Of a stretch of 22,103 nucleotides of DNA, positions 13,456 to 21,512 are shown one piece after another. The stretch is from positions 1 through 22,103 of the forward strand of contig CAYQME010000041.1 in the NCBI GenBank assembly GCA_964418645.1, given 5' to 3'. The translations under genes and the position numbers were made by a program. This DNA is from JAADHG01 sp964418645. GTDB lineage: Bacteria; Bacteroidota; Bacteroidia; Flavobacteriales; Flavobacteriaceae. The notes beneath the pieces are model-generated. The model was not told the origin of the DNA. It worked only from the letters and a program-made list of their open reading frames with translations, and did not search any database. Every line of letters begins with the position of its first letter. Within the stretch, counting starts at the first letter, position 1.

Positions 13456-16008
13456 TTAGTTAGGTTTTTTAGGAATAAATATTTTGTTTCCTAAAAATAA
13501 TGCATTTAAAAATAAACGATTAGTGCCATACCAAGCGCCTCTAAAATTTGGGTTGTCAGCAAACATTATAGCACGTCCTCTGCCAATTGGACTTACTATT
13601 AAAGACGCTGATGGTTTTAAAAATATATTGAGATTGTCATTAGAAATATACCCATCAATATGTGGGTTTTTAGTATATTTTGCAACAGTTGAATACACGT
13701 TTTTACTTGGTGCTAAAAACACATTATTGTTTTTATATATTGGAAGTGATGCTGAACGATATCCAAATCCTAATGGATGTGTGATGTCTAAATCTACTTC
13801 AAAAATAGCGCCACCAACACTTTCTTTTCCAATGTTCTCTGGAGCGTCGACATAATGTAAGCGATCTACTTTTTTAGGTGCTTTGTCCTTATCTTTATCT
13901 TTTGGTTTTTTAGTAAGTGCTTCTTTAACTAATTTTTTATCAATAACCCATTTTGAAGCTCCAGCAACTGTAACTAAAGTGTTTCCTTTGGATGCCCATT
14001 GTTTCAATTTTTGTCGCTGTATAGAATCTAATTGCGAGTAACTTCCAGAAACCATTACAAGTGTATTGTATTTATCTAAATTAGCTCTAGAGAAATTTCG
14101 CATTTGTAATTTTGTAATAGGCATATCTACTCTAGTGTCTAGTAAATGCCAAACTTCACCAGCTTCATAAGAGCTTACGCCATTACCAATTAATAATGCA
14201 ACTTTTGGTGTTGAAAGTGCTCTAAAATTATTGCTACCTAAATCTATGCCTTTTATACTAAATCCACTTTTGGTTGTATACATTGGCACGTTGTATTTGC
14301 TTTGTGCTTCTGAAACAATTTTATAAACTTCGCTACTAGATTTTTTTTGTTTACTCACGGGAATCATTAAACTACCATAGTTAAAACTTTTGTTTCCATT
14401 AGAAGTTTTAATTGAAAAGGGTTTAAATGCTGAAGCTACTTTTACACCTTTTGATTGTATATAATACAAAGCTGCTGGTGCATTATAATCATCCCAATCA
14501 ATAATGTAAGCGTAATTAGATTGTTGTACTTTAGATACGTTTACCAGATGATTAGTTGATGTAATTTCTTCTCCTAGACTTGCAGATTTTAATCCTTTAT
14601 AAGGCATATTATAAAAATTGGCGACACTCCAAGCAGAGGCATCATAAAACACACTATCACGATATTTATTATAGGTTTCAAACATGGTTTGTACCATACG
14701 ATGTTGTGGTTGTTTTAAGGGAACAACATACTTACTACCTTTTTTATACAACTTAATTTTATGAATAAGGAGTTCGTCAACAAAGGCTTTATTTCTATTC
14801 ATATCATAAGCATCTCCAAATTCATAAGCAGTAAATCCATTTTTTTCTTTTTTTGTTATTGCAGACTTAAAGAATTTTTGCTGATATTGTCTCAAATAGG
14901 CTTTGTTTTCAACTGCTGCTTTTATGGTCGCAATACTTGATGTATATTGATTTCGTATAGTAAATGCAAACGAAATTGTTCCGTAATCGGTGTCTTGAAG
15001 ATGACCTCTGGAACTCGCTTGTTCAAATAGTAATGCGAGACCTCCTTGTAAGTCTGGATAGGATGAACCATAACCAGGATAAGTACCATCAAAAGATTCT
15101 TTGGTGTAATAAAATGAGCCAATATTATCTAAAGCCTCTGTAAAATAAGGGGCGAACAAATCATTTAAAGTTTCATAGTTTTCTTTTGGCATAATGGGGT
15201 CTTGCGAACCAATAGGTTTCATAGGTTCAAAAAAGTAATTACTATTAGTTCCCATTTCATGAAAATCGGTCACGACATTTGGATACCATTTGTGGTACCA
15301 TTTTAGTTTGCCTTGACTTTCAGGATTTACAGCTAATAACCAATCTCTATTCAAATCAAACCAATAGTGATTTGTTCTGCCTCGTGGCCACGCTTCGTTA
15401 TGCTCAGCATCCAAATTATCTGAAACCAATGTATTGGATTTGTATTGATTTGCCCATTGTGCATGACGATCGCGACCATCGGGATTTATGGTTGGATCTA
15501 TAAATACAATCGCATTTTCTAAATACAGTTGCACTTCAGGACTATTTGAAGCCACCAAAGTGTAAGCTGTAAGCAATGCAGCTTCAGAACTAGAAGGTTC
15601 GTTACCATGTACGTTATAGCCTAATTGTACAAAAATGGGGACATCATTATAGTTTGTTGGATTTAAATTTGGGTTTACAAATTTTAGATGTTCAGCTTTA
15701 ATAGTGTCTAAATTGTTTAAATTTTCTGAAGTTGTAACGGTCAGTATTACCAGTTTACGGTGTTCGTGAGTTTCACCATAAGTTGTTATTGAAGCTCTGT
15801 CTGAAAGTTTGGCAAGTTTAGTTAAATAAGCAACAATTTGATCGTGCCTTGTATGTTGTGTTCCAATAGGATATCCTAAAAAGGCTTCAGGTGAAGGGAT
15901 GTTAGTATTAAAAGGCGTTTTGTTTTTTAAAAAATAATCTTGTGCAAATGTTGAGCTTACCATGATGGTACACAACATCATGGTAAAAAGATGTTTTGTA
16001 AGTTTCAT
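13456..16008 (-). CDS. Exported M14-family zinc carboxypeptidase with C-terminal GATase-like domain
   Basis: 850 residues with a signal peptide (1-23, ending TFAQ). The M14 domain (about 40-400) has the zinc motif H134-x-x-E137 in YNVHGNEPSSSE, the substrate-binding NPDGR (175-179) and NRDW, the third zinc ligand H250 in VTDFHEMGTN, and the catalytic Glu E329 in ALLFEQASSRG. All active-site elements are present, so it should be active. After a linker, residues about 600-720 (VALLIGNGVSSYEAGEVWHLLDTRVDMPITKL, YNTLVMVSGSY) look like a class-I glutamine-amidotransferase-like fold without an obvious nucleophile Cys. The roughly 850-residue size is typical of this Bacteroidota group, not of digestive carboxypeptidases. 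It is first gene of a pair with the amidohydrolase. Promoter-like TACATTTA (minus strand, 16036-16029) lies 20 nt upstream. Confidence 0.9.
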   Translation of the reverse strand: MKLTKHLFTMMLCTIMVSSTFAQDYFLKNKTPFNTNIPSPEAFLGYPIGTQHTRHDQIVAYLTKLAKLSDRASITTYGETHEHRKLVILTVTTSENLNNLDTIKAEHLKFVNPNLNPTNYNDVPIFVQLGYNVHGNEPSSSEAALLTAYTLVASNSPEVQLYLENAIVFIDPTINPDGRDRHAQWANQYKSNTLVSDNLDAEHNEAWPRGRTNHYWFDLNRDWLLAVNPESQGKLKWYHKWYPNVVTDFHEMGTNSNYFFEPMKPIGSQDPIMPKENYETLNDLFAPYFTEALDNIGSFYYTKESFDGTYPGYGSSYPDLQGGLALLFEQASSRGHLQDTDYGTISFAFTIRNQYTSSIATIKAAVENKAYLRQYQQKFFKSAITKKEKNGFTAYEFGDAYDMNRNKAFVDELLIHKIKLYKKGSKYVVPLKQPQHRMVQTMFETYNKYRDSVFYDASAWSVANFYNMPYKGLKSASLGEEITSTNHLVNVSKVQQSNYAYIIDWDDYNAPAALYYIQSKGVKVASAFKPFSIKTSNGNKSFNYGSLMIPVSKQKKSSSEVYKIVSEAQSKYNVPMYTTKSGFSIKGIDLGSNNFRALSTPKVALLIGNGVSSYEAGEVWHLLDTRVDMPITKLQMRNFSRANLDKYNTLVMVSGSYSQLDSIQRQKLKQWASKGNTLVTVAGASKWVIDKKLVKEALTKKPKDKDKDKAPKKVDRLHYVDAPENIGKESVGGAIFEVDLDITHPLGFGYRSASLPIYKNNNVFLAPSKNVYSTVAKYTKNPHIDGYISNDNLNIFLKPSASLIVSPIGRGRAIMFADNPNFRGAWYGTNRLFLNALFLGNKIFIPKKPN

Positions 16009-16175
16009 TAGGATGGTTTTTATGCTTATAAATGTAGAAATTAAATGGAAACTTTATTACATGTTATAAAATTTTAACACATATTAAATGTATAATAAAT
16101 ACATACTTAAGAAAATATTCTCAATACTTTTTATTTTAGAAAAAACTCGAGCTGACAGAATATGTTTAATAAATT
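16009..16175. other. Intergenic region with candidate M14-operon promoter
   Basis: 167 bp between two minus-strand genes. It contains a -7-like TACATTTA on the minus strand (16036-16029) ahead of the M14 gene and a small AT hairpin (ATGTAT/ATACAT, 16088-16104). No strong terminator is visible for the upstream plug/TPR gene. Confidence 0.35.
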
Positions 16176-18695
16176 TTATCTAGCCATTAATATTTGTTTA
16201 TTAAGCCTTATCAACTGCATTTTTTCACGTTCGTTTTGAAATTTGTAAACTGCAATTTCTTGAGTTTGGGTGGCTTTTCCCCAGTTGTAATATTTGGTCA
16301 CCTTAAAGTAGGTTGGTTCGGGTTTTTTATTGCCTTTATAGGTGATGTTAACTAGCCAATCGCCTTCACCAATATCGTCAATAAAGAATTCCTTGCTGGA
16401 ATATCCCTTTTCCTTTTCACTGGTTATGAGCTCTTGGTTGGCTGCTAGACTATGTTCAAACACATAGGCGCGTTTATCTTGATTAACAAACTCTAAGTCA
16501 AATTCGGCTTCAGAGGTGTTCCATTCAAAAACAAGTCGTACATCATTTCTAAAGTCAAACAGATTATCGCTTTTAGGGATAAATTTTTCTTTAATATTAG
16601 TTTGGTTTGGTCTATTATAATAAAGAAACTCCATTTCGTTGTAGAGTAGTTCACCAATGCCTTCACCACTAACATCATTACCTTGGATGAGGTAGCTCAT
16701 ATATAAACGCCATGCTTTTTTAAACTGATTGTTTTCTAGATAAGCATTCGCCAAATCGCGATAAGATTGCGCATATTTTGGGCGCAATTTAAAAATGGTT
16801 TCGTAGGTTTTTATAGCTTCTTTTACTAAACCAAGTGCCTGAAATTGATAGGCAATAGCCTTTAATATCTCTGCATTATTAGGGTTTGCAATAGCTAAAT
16901 CGTGCAATACTTGTTTGGATAGATTAGCATCTTTATAATAGGTGATAAACTTTTGTGCGATACTAATATGGTCATTATAACTTTTAATCTTAGTTTTTAA
17001 AGTTTGGTCGTAATAGATAAAGGCTTTTTGTTTGTTATTAAAAGCTTCCAAAGCATCAGCATAAGTACTGGCATTTAATCGTTCCAGATTAACCTGTGAG
17101 GCATCGTTAGAATAATAGTTTTTGTTGGTGTATTGTTCGGCTATTTTTTTTCTTTGGTCTTCAGCCGGGTTAAAACTTCCATTCTTGGTTTGTACAACAA
17201 TAACACCACCAGCACCATCACTACCATATCGATTGGTGCCAGCTAAAGTTTTTAGAACACGAATGCTTTTAATATTATTAAGGTCCATTGGTGGTTCATC
17301 TTCATAAATCACACCATCTATATCCCAAATAGCAAACATGGGTGTGTTGATAGAACTACGCGGTTTTACAATAACTTTATTAGCATTACGGTCATACCTT
17401 AACCCTGGAATTTTCCCATCTAAGGCTTCGCCTAAAGAGTTATAAATAGCACTTATATTTTCACCATCAAAATAGGACATCGCAAACCCTGTACGTTTAG
17501 GATCCATATTCCCTCTTGAGGTTTCAAAGTTTTCATTCGCTTTTTTGGCTTGTGTAAGAGTTTCGCCTATTTTTCCATTGGCAGTAACAGTCACTTCATC
17601 AAGCTCATTTTCTTTAACTACCATTTCAATATCTAATATCTCGGTAACATCTTCAATAATTATTGATACAGTTGCAAACCCAACATGACTGTATTGCAAA
17701 ATATCGCCAACAGCAGCTTTAATAGTATATGCACCACGAGTATTGGTTTTGGTACCTGTGGTTTTGCCAACAGTTATAATATTAACATTGGCCAACGGTA
17801 CATCTATATAAGTAACTGTACCATGAATGGTTTTTATAGTTGTTTCTGCGTTTGTTGTTGTTATAGTTTTTGAAGAAAGCGAAGCATCGTTATTGGTTGC
17901 TACTGCATCATCGTTGTAATAGTTTTGGTTACGGTATTGTTCGGCTTTGGCTTCTTTTTTGGCTTTAATCGCTTCATCATAAGACCCAAAATTGGTACGT
18001 ACAACAATAACACCATTTCTTCCTATAGTACCATAGCGAATAGTTGACCCAACGCGCTTTAATATATATATATCCTTAATGTTACTGAGATCTATTGGAG
18101 GTTCTTCGTTAAATATTTGTCCATCCACATCCCAAATGGCAGATTCCAAAAAGCCTTTGGTAACACCAGCACGTTTGCCTCTTAACGTAGCTGTTAAAGA
18201 TGGTGCACCAATATTTACCTCATCACCACTTATATAAGGAATTGAAAACCCAGAAGCTTTTGGGTTAAAAACACCCACAGCAGTTTTAAATTTTGCATTC
18301 TTTTTTGCAGCTATTTCAGAAACTCTTCCTATTTTTTTTCTAGCGTTGACAACAGTTTCTTCAAGTTTATTAACCTTTTGGGTCATTTCAATATTAAGTA
18401 CAGAAGTAATATCTTCCACAATTATAGAAACAGTATTAAAGCCTACATAACTGTATTGTATAATGTCTCCTACTTTTGCATTGATACTGTAGTTCCCTTG
18501 TGTATCTGTTTTGGTGCCTTTTTTCGAGTCCAGAATAATGATATTTACATTTGGTAAAGGCGCATTGAGGTGTGTTATTTGTCCACTTATTTCTTTGGTT
18601 AGTTCACTATTATTTTGAGCAAATATTGAAAGGGATAAACAAAGAAAAATTAAAGTAATACCTAAGGAAGTGTTTTTAGAGTTGTAGCTAATCAT
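16176..18695 (-). CDS. Exported protein with duplicated carboxypeptidase-D-regulatory + SusC-type plug modules and TPR
   Basis: 839 residues from the ATG at 18695, which starts a signal peptide (ending SIFAQ). The in-frame ATG at 18749 is upstream of the promoter and is rejected. Module 1 (about 36-263): CarboxypepD_reg-like beta-sandwich (ISGQITHLNAPLPNVNI... IIQYSYVGFNTVSI) plus a TonB-receptor plug-like segment (LRGKRAG, IWDVDG, NIKDIYILKRVGSTIRYG, GRNGVIVVRT), ending AEQYRNQNYYNDDA. Module 2 (about 290-531) repeats the whole order (TVTYIDVPLANVNI, ILQYSHVGFATVSI, LDGKIPGL, IWDIDG, NIKSIRVLKTLAGTNRYG, GAGGVIVVQT, AEQYTNKNYYSNDA). Two or more TPRs follow (about 605-672). A C-terminal beta domain (FRNDVRLVFEWNTSEAEFDL) is possibly DUF2135-like. 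There is no transmembrane barrel, so it is not a transporter. Scaffold or ligand-binding role inferred. Confidence 0.75.
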   Translation of the reverse strand: MISYNSKNTSLGITLIFLCLSLSIFAQNNSELTKEISGQITHLNAPLPNVNIIILDSKKGTKTDTQGNYSINAKVGDIIQYSYVGFNTVSIIVEDITSVLNIEMTQKVNKLEETVVNARKKIGRVSEIAAKKNAKFKTAVGVFNPKASGFSIPYISGDEVNIGAPSLTATLRGKRAGVTKGFLESAIWDVDGQIFNEEPPIDLSNIKDIYILKRVGSTIRYGTIGRNGVIVVRTNFGSYDEAIKAKKEAKAEQYRNQNYYNDDAVATNNDASLSSKTITTTNAETTIKTIHGTVTYIDVPLANVNIITVGKTTGTKTNTRGAYTIKAAVGDILQYSHVGFATVSIIIEDVTEILDIEMVVKENELDEVTVTANGKIGETLTQAKKANENFETSRGNMDPKRTGFAMSYFDGENISAIYNSLGEALDGKIPGLRYDRNANKVIVKPRSSINTPMFAIWDIDGVIYEDEPPMDLNNIKSIRVLKTLAGTNRYGSDGAGGVIVVQTKNGSFNPAEDQRKKIAEQYTNKNYYSNDASQVNLERLNASTYADALEAFNNKQKAFIYYDQTLKTKIKSYNDHISIAQKFITYYKDANLSKQVLHDLAIANPNNAEILKAIAYQFQALGLVKEAIKTYETIFKLRPKYAQSYRDLANAYLENNQFKKAWRLYMSYLIQGNDVSGEGIGELLYNEMEFLYYNRPNQTNIKEKFIPKSDNLFDFRNDVRLVFEWNTSEAEFDLEFVNQDKRAYVFEHSLAANQELITSEKEKGYSSKEFFIDDIGEGDWLVNITYKGNKKPEPTYFKVTKYYNWGKATQTQEIAVYKFQNEREKMQLIRLNKQILMAR

Positions 18696-18721
18696 TTTTA
18701 TATATTGAATGCGTTTTCCTA

Positions 18722-18750
18722 CAAAATACAATAAATATCTATAAGACAAC
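18722..18750 (-). promoter_or_regulatory. Promoter of the plug/TPR gene
   Basis: Minus strand: TTGTC near 18749 and TATTTTG at 18728-18722, 18 nt apart, followed by the ATG at 18695. This fits the Bacteroidota -33/-7 pattern with one base missing in the -7 box, and it fixes the translation start downstream of it. Confidence 0.45.
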
Positions 18751-18766
18751 CAGAAAGTTAAAATAT

Positions 18767-19555
18767 TTAATTTTTAATTATGATATGTGGCACGTTGTCT
18801 ACATTCCAATCAATAACCAAACCGCCTGCTAGCGATTGTGCTATTTCTTTTCCGTATAAAAATTCGCATAGATATAAAGCAGCTTCAAAACTTTTTGCAC
18901 CACCCGAAGAGGTAATATACTTAACATCGTGTACAAAAAACACGTCTTTTCTAATATCCAAATTTGGAAACATGGTTCGCATTTTATCAATATCGCTTGG
19001 GAAGGTTGTAGAAACCGAATTATCCAATACTCCAGCTTTAGCTAAAACAAAAGCACCATCGCAATGCGAGGTGATAAACTGGGCGTTTTTATCAACTTGT
19101 TTTACAAAGTTAATCATTGTCTCATCTTCTAAATCTGTGTTAAGATGATGTTCAGCACTTGGAACGACGAGTATATCAATCTTTGGAAGCGAATCTTTTA
19201 CATAATTATAATCAGGGAGAATACGCATGCCTTCAAAAGTAGTAATGGCATTGTCGGTATTGGCAACCGTAAATACATTCATAGCTTTAATATTGTCTCT
19301 ATAAATGGTATGCTGAAAAATATCGTAAGGCGCAGTTAATTCTGTATTATAAGTGCCATTCATAATTAGGAATGCTACATTATAACGGTTAGGCTCTAGT
19401 TTTGGGAACCGTTTTTCAGATTTGTCATTCTGAACCTTTCGACTGTCGCTCAAGACAGGCTTGTGAAGAATCTCATTATCTTTTACTTTTTTTTCTTCAG
19501 AAGTATTACAACTTAATAGGATTGCTATTAATAGAAAGGATACTATTTTTTTCAT
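18767..19555 (-). CDS. DJ-1/PfpI-fold lipoprotein with repeat-derived linker
   Basis: 262 residues. The lipobox LLSC (Cys16) marks it as a lipoprotein. The domain from about residue 58 (YNVAFLIMNGTYNTELTAPYDIF) is the class-I GATase-like DJ-1/PfpI fold: ILVVPSAEHH (129-137), then the nucleophile elbow ITSHC165DGAFVLAKAG, and TTFPSDIDKMRTMFP / YITSSGGAKSFEAALYLCE typical of the branch that is otherwise fused to AraC regulators. No AraC HTH is present, so it is a free-standing exported member. Residues about 27-45 (NEILHKPVLSDSRKVQND and one flanking residue) are encoded by a dispersed repeat lying between the lipid anchor and the domain, where extra length is easily tolerated. It is upstream of the plug/TPR gene on the same strand, but that gene has its own promoter. 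Enzymatic activity unknown. Confidence 0.8.
   Translation of the reverse strand: MKKIVSFLLIAILLSCNTSEEKKVKDNEILHKPVLSDSRKVQNDKSEKRFPKLEPNRYNVAFLIMNGTYNTELTAPYDIFQHTIYRDNIKAMNVFTVANTDNAITTFEGMRILPDYNYVKDSLPKIDILVVPSAEHHLNTDLEDETMINFVKQVDKNAQFITSHCDGAFVLAKAGVLDNSVSTTFPSDIDKMRTMFPNLDIRKDVFFVHDVKYITSSGGAKSFEAALYLCEFLYGKEIAQSLAGGLVIDWNVDNVPHIIIKN
19423..19476 (-). repeat. Dispersed repeat inside the PfpI-like gene, in frame
   Basis: On the plus strand it begins TGTCATTCTGAAC and ends GAAGAATCTCAT, as at 4794-4848 (54 against 55 nt). Read on the minus strand, in the gene's frame, it encodes NEIL...VQND, the same frame and signature as DEILRAVQND in icmF. An inner hairpin CTGTC/GACAG is present. 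Confidence 0.7.
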
Positions 19556-19578
19556 TTTAAATTAATTTAATAATAACA

Positions 19579-19668
19579 TCTCGATAATATTTTCTAGCGA
19601 AAATCACTCGATGTGACATTCTTATTTATTAGTTTGAGTGATTCTGATAATCATCAGGATTGTCGAGA
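19579..19668. repeat. Long imperfect hairpin between the VOC and PfpI-like genes
   Basis: Outer ends TCTCGATAAT (19579-19588) and ATTGTCGAGA (19659-19668) pair with one mismatch. Inner ends AATCACTC (19602-19609) and GAGTGATT (19636-19643) pair perfectly. Arms of 31-33 nt and a 26-nt loop give the same architecture as the icmF element. The inner CACTCGATGTGACA matches, on the reverse strand, the interior of the prfA-pyrF copy. It could also serve as a processing or termination structure after the VOC gene. Confidence 0.55.
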
Positions 19669-19669
19669 A

Positions 19670-20047
19670 CTAGTTAATTCGCCAAGGCGGATTTTTTCTG
19701 TTGTCTCCTGCATTATATAAAATTATAGCATTCCCATCAGGATCTTGTAAATGTACTTCTCGCCATAGCCATGATTTATCTTCAGGCTCACTGGTAAATA
19801 TAATTCCTTTTTCTTTAAGTTGTTTTACCAACGCATCTAAATTATCGTTTTCAAAATAAATGGTTATGCCATTGCCTTTTGGTAATTCTTCAACTTTATG
19901 AATAGAAAATGTACTCTCGCCATCAGGACATTCAAAACGAACATATTTTGGCAGTGCATCAACTATAAGTTGCAATCCTAATTTCTTATAAAATACTACT
20001 GCTTTTTCTAAGTCAATAGATGGGATGGTAATCTGATTTAAGTTCAT
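19670..20047 (-). CDS. VOC-superfamily (glyoxalase/bleomycin-resistance-like) protein
   Basis: 125 residues from the ATG at 20047, where MNLNQITIPSIDLEKAVVFYKKLGL gives a standard VOC first strand and helix. An in-frame ATG at 20086 would add 13 residues of no family value and cannot be excluded. There are two beta-alpha-beta-beta-beta units: the first with YVRFECPDGESTFSIHKVEE, the second with GITIYFENDNLDALVKQLKEKGI and EVHLQDPDGNAIILYNAGDNRKNPPWRIN, the usual metal-site Glu/strand end. It is single-domain, cytosolic, and probably dimeric. Substrate cannot be inferred. It lies 85 nt downstream of the MFS gene on the same strand. Confidence 0.82.
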   Translation of the reverse strand: MNLNQITIPSIDLEKAVVFYKKLGLQLIVDALPKYVRFECPDGESTFSIHKVEELPKGNGITIYFENDNLDALVKQLKEKGIIFTSEPEDKSWLWREVHLQDPDGNAIILYNAGDNRKNPPWRIN

Positions 20048-20132
20048 CTGTTCATATTTATTGTTTTTATAAGTCATATGTAACATTCATACAATTTTTT
20101 TGATGAGTGATAAAGCTTTGATTATGAATGTT

Positions 20133-21344
20133 TCATTGTTTGATGTTTTTAGACTGCATAAACTGTTTTAAAATAAATAATAAAATAACACATAGGGCAG
20201 CCAGCATAGTAATGACATACCATGTATTATCAAAACCAATATTGCTTACCATTTGCATGCCAGCGTTATGCCCAAAAATATGAGCCATAGAAAAGGAAAT
20301 ACTATACAATGCCATATATTCTCCTTGATTGCCTCGTTTGGCGCGTTGCATTGCAAAGGCATTTGAAAATGGGAAGGCAATCATTTCGCCAATGGTCATT
20401 AGTAGCATGCCAACAATAAGTACACCAACCCAAGACGTCATGTTTAACACTAAAAAGCTTAAACCTGTTAGTATCGCACCAAATAGCATGAGTCCGGTTT
20501 TGGTAAACCTACTATTCTCTAACCACTTTATAAGGGGCATTTCAAATACAAAAATTATAAAACCATTCATTCCCATAAGTAATCCTATTTCCAATTCGGT
20601 TAAGGTATGTACGTCTTTATAATACAAAGGCATAGTAGAAAAATACTGTAAAAACACAATACCAAATAGCATCATGGCGCCTAAAAATATTAAAAAAGGT
20701 GTGTCACTATATGCCGACTTAGGGTTATCTACTTTTACAGTATCCAATGGTGTTGACTTTTTTGGATGAAGTACATTAAGTAATACGACTGTTGCTATGA
20801 TACAGGTAATACCATCTACCCAAAATAATCCAGAATAGCTCATCGTAGTTATTATAATACCACCAATGGCAGGACCAGCAGAAAAGCCTAAATTAATAGC
20901 AAGCCTTATTAGTGTTACACTACGTGTTTTATTTTCAGGTTTGCTATAAGCACTTAAGGAAACAAACATTGCAGGTCTAAACATATCTGCTACTAGCATC
21001 ACTAAAAATATGCCAATACAAAATGACACAAAAGTGCTTAAAAACTGTAATCCAATAAACAAGAAACCAGTAACAAGCAAACTAAATAGCATTACTTTAT
21101 AATAGCCTATTTTATCGGTTAACCTTCCACCTAACCATGAACCAGCTACCGAGCCTAAACCAAAAGCACTCATAATCCACCCTACATCTTTAAGTGTAAA
21201 ATCTAAACTTTCAGTAAGGTATAAAGACAAAAAAGGAATTACCATGGTTCCTGCTCTATTAATAAGTGTAATAAGTGCGAGCCACCAAACTTCTCTTGAA
21301 AGACCTTTAAAAGTATTTATATAGTTGCTAAATAGTGTTTTCAT
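20133..21344 (-). CDS. MFS transporter (12-TM, DHA1-like), behind an attenuator
   Basis: 403 residues with about twelve hydrophobic segments. Motif A in the loop between TM2 and TM3 reads GSWLGGRLTDKIGYYKVM. A second-half loop KWLENSRFTKTGLML takes the mirror position. The N-terminus (KGLSREVWWLALITLINRAGTMVIPFLSLYLTE) fits the drug:H+ antiporter-type exporters common in flavobacteria. It ends with a short Lys-rich tail. Substrate is unknown. The upstream leader region (21362-21493) holds a Trp-containing leader peptide and a terminator, so expression is probably controlled by premature termination. That suggests either an aromatic amino acid/derivative or a translation inhibitor as the signal. 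Confidence 0.88.
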   Translation of the reverse strand: MKTLFSNYINTFKGLSREVWWLALITLINRAGTMVIPFLSLYLTESLDFTLKDVGWIMSAFGLGSVAGSWLGGRLTDKIGYYKVMLFSLLVTGFLFIGLQFLSTFVSFCIGIFLVMLVADMFRPAMFVSLSAYSKPENKTRSVTLIRLAINLGFSAGPAIGGIIITTMSYSGLFWVDGITCIIATVVLLNVLHPKKSTPLDTVKVDNPKSAYSDTPFLIFLGAMMLFGIVFLQYFSTMPLYYKDVHTLTELEIGLLMGMNGFIIFVFEMPLIKWLENSRFTKTGLMLFGAILTGLSFLVLNMTSWVGVLIVGMLLMTIGEMIAFPFSNAFAMQRAKRGNQGEYMALYSISFSMAHIFGHNAGMQMVSNIGFDNTWYVITMLAALCVILLFILKQFMQSKNIKQ

Positions 21345-21361
21345 TTAATTGGATAAAAATA

Positions 21362-21389
21362 AAAAGTCCAACTGTGAAGTTGGACTTTT
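21362..21389 (-). terminator. Intrinsic terminator in the MFS leader
   Basis: Perfect 12-bp stem (AAAAGTCCAACT / AGTTGGACTTTT) with a 4-nt loop. On the minus strand it is followed by a U-rich run (TATTTTTAT) and then the MFS start 17 nt on. All transcription over this spot should come from the minus-strand promoter at 21513-21520: the genes to its left are on the minus strand, and the plus-strand gene starts beyond it. Confidence 0.8.
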
Positions 21390-21444
21390 ATATATTGTAA
21401 TATTTTATATTTATATCATCACAATAGATAACGTGTCCAACTTC
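21376..21444 (-). promoter_or_regulatory. Candidate antiterminator pairing of the MFS attenuator
   Basis: On the minus strand, GAAGTTGGAC (21444-21435, across leader codons 17-20, including Trp19) is perfectly complementary over 10 nt to GTCCAACTTC (21385-21376), the 5' arm and loop of the terminator. The same GTTGGAC is present in the terminator's 3' arm. The two structures are therefore mutually exclusive, as required of an attenuator. Confidence 0.6.
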
Positions 21445-21493
21445 CAAAAGAAGAGGTCCATTGTTGCTTATTAATTGTGACGTTGTTTAACAT
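21419..21493 (-). CDS. Candidate leader peptide (24 aa, two Trp codons)
   Basis: Short frame of 24 codons plus TGA directly after a -7 box and a leader of about 13 nt. It begins MLNNVTINKQQ and then has Trp at positions 12 and 19 (QQWTSSFGSWTRYLL at the end). Two Trp among 24 residues is far above background in this AT-rich genome. The stop codon lies 30 nt before the terminator stem. If a ribosome stalls at Trp12, its footprint ends before the antiterminator segment at 21444-21435, leaving that segment free. A ribosome finishing the peptide would cover it and let the terminator form. This is the logic of classical trp attenuation. No Shine-Dalgarno, as usual in Bacteroidota. Confidence 0.55.
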   Translation of the reverse strand: MLNNVTINKQQWTSSFGSWTRYLL

Positions 21494-21512
21494 GATTATT
21501 TTTTTGATAGGA

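Noticed and set aside
16088..16104. ATGTAT/ATACAT hairpin
   Set aside because: 6-bp AT-only stem in AT-rich DNA; expected by chance.
16144..16162. CTCGAGCTGACAGAAT, similar to the interior of flavobacterial repeats
   Set aside because: Only one short degenerate match and no partner arm, so not called as a repeat copy.
18696..18749. Earlier start of the plug/TPR protein
   Set aside because: It precedes the promoter-like boxes and would bury the signal peptide 18 residues in.
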